NCBI GenBank assembly: GCA_965247395.1
Contig: OZ252012.1
Location: 1,736,001 to 1,800,000 of the forward strand
Length of the DNA stretch: 64,000 nucleotides
From: CAYRJD01 sp965247395
Lineage (GTDB): Bacteria; Actinomycetota; Acidimicrobiia; Acidimicrobiales; Poriferisodalaceae
Direction: 5' to 3'
The position numbers and the translations under genes were made by a program. Shown one piece after another: positions 58,820 through 64,000 of the stretch (its first letter is position 1; each line of letters starts with the position of its first letter). The notes beneath the pieces were generated by a model. That model saw nothing but the letters and a program-made list of their open reading frames with translations. It had not been told where the DNA came from and made no database searches.

Positions 58820-60166
58820 ATGCCGCTTGACCCTCAGCGAGTTAGTCAGCTACACGCCATCAAGCTGAAGAGCCTGGTTGCCAGCACGCTCGGCGAGGAT
58901 CACGCTCAGGCGTTGGGCCAGATAACGGGCACCGACTCTGGCGCGTTTGCCGTGCGAGATTTGGGCAACTCCGACAGCAACTTGGCGAGCGAATCCGCCG
59001 ACGGTGCCTCAGCGGTCTATCTAGCCGAGCAACAGCCAGCCACCGCGTTGGGCCCGGCTCTGGCTACCGCTGCGCGTGCAGGTGCTAGCGAGTTGCACGT
59101 GTTCGCATCAGACATGACAGCCACTCTGGTTCGCCGCGCAGCTCTGTTCGATTTTCCAATAACCGTGTGGGCGGTTGAAGGAAATAAGGCCACGCTCGCC
59201 GAAACCACTCAAGGGCGTGCTGTCGAGTCGCCACCGCCGCGCGTGCCCGAGCTGGTGGCTTTGTTGCGTGAGGCCGGAGCAGATGTGTCGGTCGAGCATG
59301 GCGTAATCACCGGTGAGGTGCAGGGGCTTGAGATCGCTCGAATAAGTCCGACTGTGTTACCCGACCCAGCTACATCGCTCGCCCCAGTTACATCGCTCGA
59401 CCCGGCCGTACCGCGCGGTGCTGATTTGGCTACACCGGCTGGCCCGGCTACATCGCTCGACCCGGCCGTACCGCGCGGTGCTGATTTGGCTGCATCGCTC
59501 GACCCGGCCGTACCGCGCGGTGCTGATTTGGCTACACCGGCTGGCCCGGCTACACCGGCTGACTTAGCAACACCATCCGACCAGTCTGACCAGCAATATC
59601 GCATTGAGGTCGGAGTCGGTGCTCACGACCGCGAGGCATTTGGAATGCTCCATGCCAACGAACCCACCATCGAGTCGGTTCGCCGAATAGCGGAGTTGAT
59701 TCGACGGCACCGCTCACCGGGAGCCGAACCCCATCCGTTTAACCGAATGGCTGCGGCTCGGTGGTTGAGAGCAATTCTGCAGGAGCGCCCCGAGCTGGTG
59801 GGCGCCAAACGACTCACCGCTGCTGTTCCTCCCGTCGCTCGTACAGGCGTGACAGACAAAGCGCCGGCGGTCAGCTACGGCGTCGACGAATCCGACAGGC
59901 AGTTGGTGGTGGTGACGTCGGTGGGGATAGATCTTGATCTAGTTCCGTTTGCCGCCGACGCCAGAGCGTTCTTGGACGATTCCGCACAGCTAGTAATAGC
60001 CGTGCCGCAGCGAGACAATCATCCACTGCTCGGCCAGCTAATCGCCTGGTTGAAGCCAACCGGTCAACCCACCGATCAGACCTCCGACCAGCAGACGAGT
60101 GTGCAGGCCAGTGCAACGCTCGTGCCTTTGCCTAACGACTGGCAGACCTCGCTCGGCACCGCATAA
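58820..60166 (+). CDS. Uncharacterised protein between rpmE and prfA, with a central repeat
   Basis: The protein has 448 residues and no signal peptide. The N-terminal 180 residues are an alpha/beta region (SAVYLAEQQPATALGPALA, LHVFASDMTATLVRRAALF, ITVWAVEGNK). The middle (about residues 180-260) is a Pro/Ala/Asp-rich tandem repeat (SLDPAVPRGADLA). The C-terminal part (IEVGVGAHDREAFGML, then HPFNRMAAARWLRAIL, DLDLVPFAADARAF) is a second alpha/beta unit. I do not recognise a named family. The place in the rho-prfA block suggests a lineage-conserved gene, possibly linked to translation. ATG at 58820. Confidence 0.7.
   Translation: MPLDPQRVSQLHAIKLKSLVASTLGEDHAQALGQITGTDSGAFAVRDLGNSDSNLASESADGASAVYLAEQQPATALGPALATAARAGASELHVFASDMTATLVRRAALFDFPITVWAVEGNKATLAETTQGRAVESPPPRVPELVALLREAGADVSVEHGVITGEVQGLEIARISPTVLPDPATSLAPVTSLDPAVPRGADLATPAGPATSLDPAVPRGADLAASLDPAVPRGADLATPAGPATPADLATPSDQSDQQYRIEVGVGAHDREAFGMLHANEPTIESVRRIAELIRRHRSPGAEPHPFNRMAAARWLRAILQERPELVGAKRLTAAVPPVARTGVTDKAPAVSYGVDESDRQLVVVTSVGIDLDLVPFAADARAFLDDSAQLVIAVPQRDNHPLLGQLIAWLKPTGQPTDQTSDQQTSVQASATLVPLPNDWQTSLGTA
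59374..59575 (+). repeat. 60-bp and shorter in-frame repeats in the gene at 58820
   Basis: Units begin at 59401 and 59461 (CCCGGCCGTACCGCGCGGTG and onward) with a further shortened copy from 59502 and an earlier partial one. Each unit is a multiple of three. Confidence 0.9.
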
Positions 60167-60187
60167 CCACATAGCTAGCCTGAAGTA

Positions 60188-61360
<1,173 letters not shown>

Positions 61361-61379
61361 GAGAAAGCAAGCGAACGCA

Positions 61380-63011
61380 ATGGAGGCTCAAAGCGACACG
61401 CTGACGTTGCGTGATCTGACCACGCAAGCGCAAGAACAACTCGCAGCCGTCGGAACACCCGAATCCGAAATGACCGCTAAGCGAATAGTGGCCGAGGCGA
61501 CAGGCTTGACCATTGCCGACCTGGCACTAGAAGCAGATTCGCCGGCCAAACAAGGCAGCGTTGCACGAGCCGACGAAATGCTGGAACGCAGCGTGAAAGG
61601 TGAGCCACTGCAATATGTGCTTGGCCGTTGGGGATTTCGCGGCCTGGACCTAGCAGTAGATAGGCGAGCGTTTATTCCGCGCCCCGAAACCGAAACCTTG
61701 GCCGGAGAGGTAATCCACCATCTCAAAGATGCGGTAAGCCGCCAACGGGCTGAGCACAGCGCTGGCGACCAGCCAGCTGATCAGCACGGTGCCGTCCAGC
61801 ACGATGCTGGCGACCAGCCAGCTGATCAGCACAGTGCTGACCACCAGGGCGCTGACCGCCCTGAGAAGGGCCAGCAACCAACCGAACAACCCGGCGGCAC
61901 GCCCGTGTCAGTTCGGGTAGCTGATCTGGGCACCGGCACAGGTGCGATAGCTCTGTCGATTGCGCAAGAAGTTCCCGAGGCTGTTGTTATTGCAACCGAC
62001 AATTCGCAAAGCGCTCTCGACCTCGCCCGCGAAAATCTGACCGGGCTTGGGTCGGCCGGTGCGCGTGTCACCTTGTCGCACGGCGACTGGTGCGATGCGC
62101 TTGACAGCGAGCTGCTTGAGCAGCTGGACGCGGTTGTCTCAAATCCGCCCTACGTGCCCGAAGGTGAGAAGCTGCCAGCCTCTGTCGTCGACTGGGAACC
62201 GGAGACGGCGTTGTTCTCAACCGATGACGGCCTGGGAGATCTGAACAGGCTCATAACAGACGCACGCTTCTATCTGTCGCCTGCCGGAATGCTGGCGCTT
62301 GAATGCGCTCCCGAACAGGTCAAAGCGCTGGCAAAAACACTGAACGCTCACGGCTATGACCAAGTGCAGATCTATAAAGATCTAGCCGGCAAACAGCGCG
62401 GGCTTAAAGCCATCCGCCCGCTTGACGACCCATCGTTTAGCCAACTTCAAAGCGCCGCAGAAGCGCTTTGCAGCGGAGGGTTTGTGGTGGCACCCACCGA
62501 CACTGTGTGCGGAGTGCTAGCCGACTACGCCAACGCTGTGGCGGTACGAAGTGTTTATGCCGCCAAGGGACGGCCGGAAACAATGCCGCTGCCGGTACTG
62601 GTCAGCGGTATAGATCAAGCCGATCGCCTGGTGGTATTGAACGAAGGTGCCCTGAGCATGGCGCAGCGACACTGGCCTGGCGCACTAACGCTGGTGGCAC
62701 CACGCCGCGGCGGTGTCGACCCGGTAGGAGGTCACACCACTCTGGGCGTGCGAACGGCAAACCTTGGTTGGTTGCGCTGGCTAGCAAACGAGGTCGGTCC
62801 GCTCACAGGTACCAGCGCGAACTGTCATCGTGGAGACACTCCTCGACGAGCAGTCGACGCAGCCGCGGCCTTGCTTAAAAACCCTGCCTATGTGGTTGAG
62901 GGTGAGGCGGCGCCGTTGGCCGTGGCATCAACGGTTGTCGACGTTTGCAAACGTGAGCCGGTGGTCTTGCGTGAGGGTGAACTAAAAACTGCTGACCTAC
63001 TTAACTACTGA
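61380..63011 (+). CDS. Fusion of PrmC (release-factor glutamine methyltransferase) and Sua5/YrdC (threonylcarbamoyl-AMP synthase)
   Basis: Residues about 1-345 are PrmC: EPLQYVLGRWGFRGLDL, IPRPETETL, the SAM motif ADLGTGTGAIALSIA and the NPPYVPEGE signature. It methylates the GGQ glutamine of release factors such as the prfA product upstream. Residues about 350-543 are Sua5/YrdC/TsaC-like: GGFVVAPTDTVCGVLADY, AKGRPETMPLPVLVS, RHWPGALTLV and GTSANCHRGDTP. This half makes the tRNA t6A precursor. The two genes are neighbours in many actinobacteria; here no stop separates them. ATG 61380 lies 19 bases after prfA. A 45-bp repeat lies inside the PrmC half. Confidence 0.92.
   Translation: MEAQSDTLTLRDLTTQAQEQLAAVGTPESEMTAKRIVAEATGLTIADLALEADSPAKQGSVARADEMLERSVKGEPLQYVLGRWGFRGLDLAVDRRAFIPRPETETLAGEVIHHLKDAVSRQRAEHSAGDQPADQHGAVQHDAGDQPADQHSADHQGADRPEKGQQPTEQPGGTPVSVRVADLGTGTGAIALSIAQEVPEAVVIATDNSQSALDLARENLTGLGSAGARVTLSHGDWCDALDSELLEQLDAVVSNPPYVPEGEKLPASVVDWEPETALFSTDDGLGDLNRLITDARFYLSPAGMLALECAPEQVKALAKTLNAHGYDQVQIYKDLAGKQRGLKAIRPLDDPSFSQLQSAAEALCSGGFVVAPTDTVCGVLADYANAVAVRSVYAAKGRPETMPLPVLVSGIDQADRLVVLNEGALSMAQRHWPGALTLVAPRRGGVDPVGGHTTLGVRTANLGWLRWLANEVGPLTGTSANCHRGDTPRRAVDAAAALLKNPAYVVEGEAAPLAVASTVVDVCKREPVVLREGELKTADLLNY
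61761..61850 (+). repeat. 45-bp in-frame repeat in the PrmC half
   Basis: GCTGGCGACCAGCCAGCTGA begins at 61761 and again at 61806. It encodes GDQPADQH-type units placed between the IPRPETE segment and the SAM-binding motif, a surface-loop position. Confidence 0.88.
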
Positions 63012-63106
63012 ACGCCGGAAGATCTACTGAACTGCTGGAAGATGCTGCAGGCACTCCTCTTCGTTACCGCTGAACTAAAAACTGCTGACCTACTTAACTA
63101 CTGAAC
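62978..63106 (+). repeat. 36-bp direct repeat copying the end of the PrmC-Sua5 gene
   Basis: The same 36 bases occur at 62978-63013 (with the TGA stop at 63009-63011) and at 63071-63106, beginning TGAACTAAAAACTGCTGACC. The rpiB start follows 21 bases later. Confidence 0.95.
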
Positions 63107-63126
63107 TGCTGGGAGACTGAAAACCA

Positions 63127-64000
63127 ATGGCCGACACCGCAACTGACGCCGCTAATACTTCCGATGGCACCGCGTCTGACGGTGCCTCCGATGCCGCCGC
63201 TTCGGAATCAGCTAGCGCGGCTAGGTATGCGGTTAGCACGGTGGTGCTGGCGGCCGATCACGCAGGCTTCGAGCTAAAGCAGGTGCTCGCAAAGCATCTG
63301 CAATCGGTTGGTTGTGAAGTGCTCGACCGCGGCACTCACAGCACCGATTCGGTGGATTATCCAGAGTTTGGCGCAGACGCCGCGCGCGAAGTTGCTGAAC
63401 GAGTTACCGGGCACGGCGATGCTCCTAACGGCGGTGCTCTTAACAACGGTGCCTCCAACGGCGATGCTCCTAACGATGATGCCTCCAACGGCGATGCTCC
63501 TAACGATGATGCCTCCAACGGCGATGCTCCTAACGATGATGCCTCCAACAGCGGCGCTCCTAACAGCGATGCTCCCAACGACGGTGCCTTCACCGTTGGC
63601 GTGTTGGTGTGCGGCAGCGGAGTCGGCATGGCAATCGCCGCTAACAAGGTGCCCGGCATTCGCGCAGTAGCGGCCAGCGATGTGCCCACGGCTCGCCTCT
63701 CGCGCCAACACAACAACGCCAACGTGCTGTGCCTCGGCGCCAGGCTGACATCCGAACCAGCAGCGATCGAAATACTGGATGCCTTCCTAGCAAACGAGTT
63801 TGAAGGTGGACGCCACCAGCGACGAGTAGGTCAGCTTGACGCATTGATCGGTGAGAAAACATTGACTGGTGAGAAAACTGAGAAAACACCGTCAGGCGCA
63901 CAAACAGGCACCCAAGCAAGCCCGGGCAGTCCGTGGGCCAAGCTTTGGAATACAGCGCCCGACACCGTCACCAACCAGGCAATAGCAGACGAGCTTGAGC
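63127..64000 (+). CDS. rpiB: Ribose-5-phosphate isomerase B, open at the window edge; possible fusion to serine hydroxymethyltransferase
   Basis: ATG 63127 follows GGGAG. After a low-complexity leader of about 35 residues come VVLAADHAGFELKQVL, LDRGTHSTDSVDYPEF, CGSGVGMAIAANKVPGIRAV and SRQHNNANVLCLGAR, the RpiB core. About 50 residues of NGDAPNDDAS repeats are inserted between YPEF and the CGSG loop, next to the active site in sequence. The frame does not stop after the RpiB domain but continues through a Thr/Gly linker into SPWAKLWNTAPDTVTNQAIA, which looks like the start of GlyA, the usual next gene. The end of the protein is outside the window. Confidence 0.9.
   Translation, partial: MADTATDAANTSDGTASDGASDAAASESASAARYAVSTVVLAADHAGFELKQVLAKHLQSVGCEVLDRGTHSTDSVDYPEFGADAAREVAERVTGHGDAPNGGALNNGASNGDAPNDDASNGDAPNDDASNGDAPNDDASNSGAPNSDAPNDGAFTVGVLVCGSGVGMAIAANKVPGIRAVAASDVPTARLSRQHNNANVLCLGARLTSEPAAIEILDAFLANEFEGGRHQRRVGQLDALIGEKTLTGEKTEKTPSGAQTGTQASPGSPWAKLWNTAPDTVTNQAIADELE
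63451..63570 (+). repeat. 30-bp in-frame tandem repeat in rpiB
   Basis: Identical units begin at 63451, 63481 and 63511 (GCCTCCAACGGCGATGCTCC plus TAACGATGAT), with a diverged fourth at 63541 and weaker copies on both sides. Confidence 0.95.

Noticed and set aside
59000..59600. Alternative minus-strand genes over the repeat region of the gene at 58820
   Set aside because: They are frame shadows produced by repeat units that are multiples of three; they have no homology-like motifs or ribosome sites.

Overview
The window reads as chromosomal DNA of an actinobacterium, most likely of the class Acidimicrobiia. Reasons: the gene order homoserine dehydrogenase, threonine synthase, rho, rpmE, prfA, prmC/sua5, rpiB is the usual actinobacterial block; there are two luciferase-like (F420/flavin) monooxygenases, several nitroreductases, an SCP2 protein, a P450 and three secreted CW_binding_2 proteins; GTG and TTG starts are common and some genes look leaderless. 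No taxonomic search was possible.

Layout. 1-4783 (minus, visibly AT-richer than the rest) is one large single-chain restriction-modification gene of the type ISP kind (nuclease, helicase, methylase, target recognition). It is broken by a frameshift near 3645, carries about ten copies of a 7-bp repeat inside its coding sequence, and runs off the left edge. 4940-13158 holds a glutamine cyclotransferase lipoprotein, two VOC proteins, Tag glycosylase, 5-FTHF cyclo-ligase, an SDR, a nitroreductase, a ClC channel and two tRNA-Ser genes. 13237-17677 holds prephenate dehydratase, larB-larC, tRNA-Arg and an orphan DNA-methylase-like gene. 17691-22735 is a divergent zinc/manganese ABC locus, with an LLM oxidoreductase and a Fur/Zur-type regulator. 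22873-30642 holds an acyl-CoA dehydrogenase, MmsA, a large cell-surface protein, a second LLM enzyme and a nitroreductase-SRPBCC fusion.

30941-35829 is a plus-strand cluster: aminotransferase, NIPSNAP, HpaI-type aldolase, two uncharacterised proteins and a gene interrupted by an in-frame TGA. The TGA lies in a TGA-Gly-Ser-Cys context and is followed after 10 nt by a perfect 8-bp hairpin. I read this as a selenocysteine protein of the UGSC family with a bacterial SECIS element. A standard gene caller would split it into two fragments. 35900-52741 continues with hemB, an SCP2 protein behind two unrelated tandem-repeat arrays, a nitroreductase, an SDR, two paralogous CW_binding_2 proteins, a metallo-beta-lactamase-fold hydrolase, a P450, YbjQ, two aminotransferases, an MFS carrier and a secreted esterase.

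52775-64000 is the conserved block: alcohol dehydrogenase, hom, thrC, a rho-position gene, type B L31, an unknown protein, prfA, a PrmC-Sua5 fusion and RpiB (open at the right edge, perhaps fused to GlyA). The gene at the rho position has lost the P-loop lysine, the Q-loop glycines and the C-terminal arginine-finger region, so it looks like a Rho pseudo-ATPase in the native rho locus.

Two patterns recur across the window. First, ordinary enzymes carry in-frame minisatellites encoding low-complexity inserts (5-FTHF cyclo-ligase, the ABC ATPase, the hydrolase at 43836, the unknown gene at 58820, PrmC-Sua5, RpiB). Second, short tandem duplications repeatedly copy the last codons and stop codon of a gene just downstream of it, or the start region just upstream. 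Both suggest a genome prone to short tandem duplication. No CRISPR array, insertion sequence or prophage was seen.
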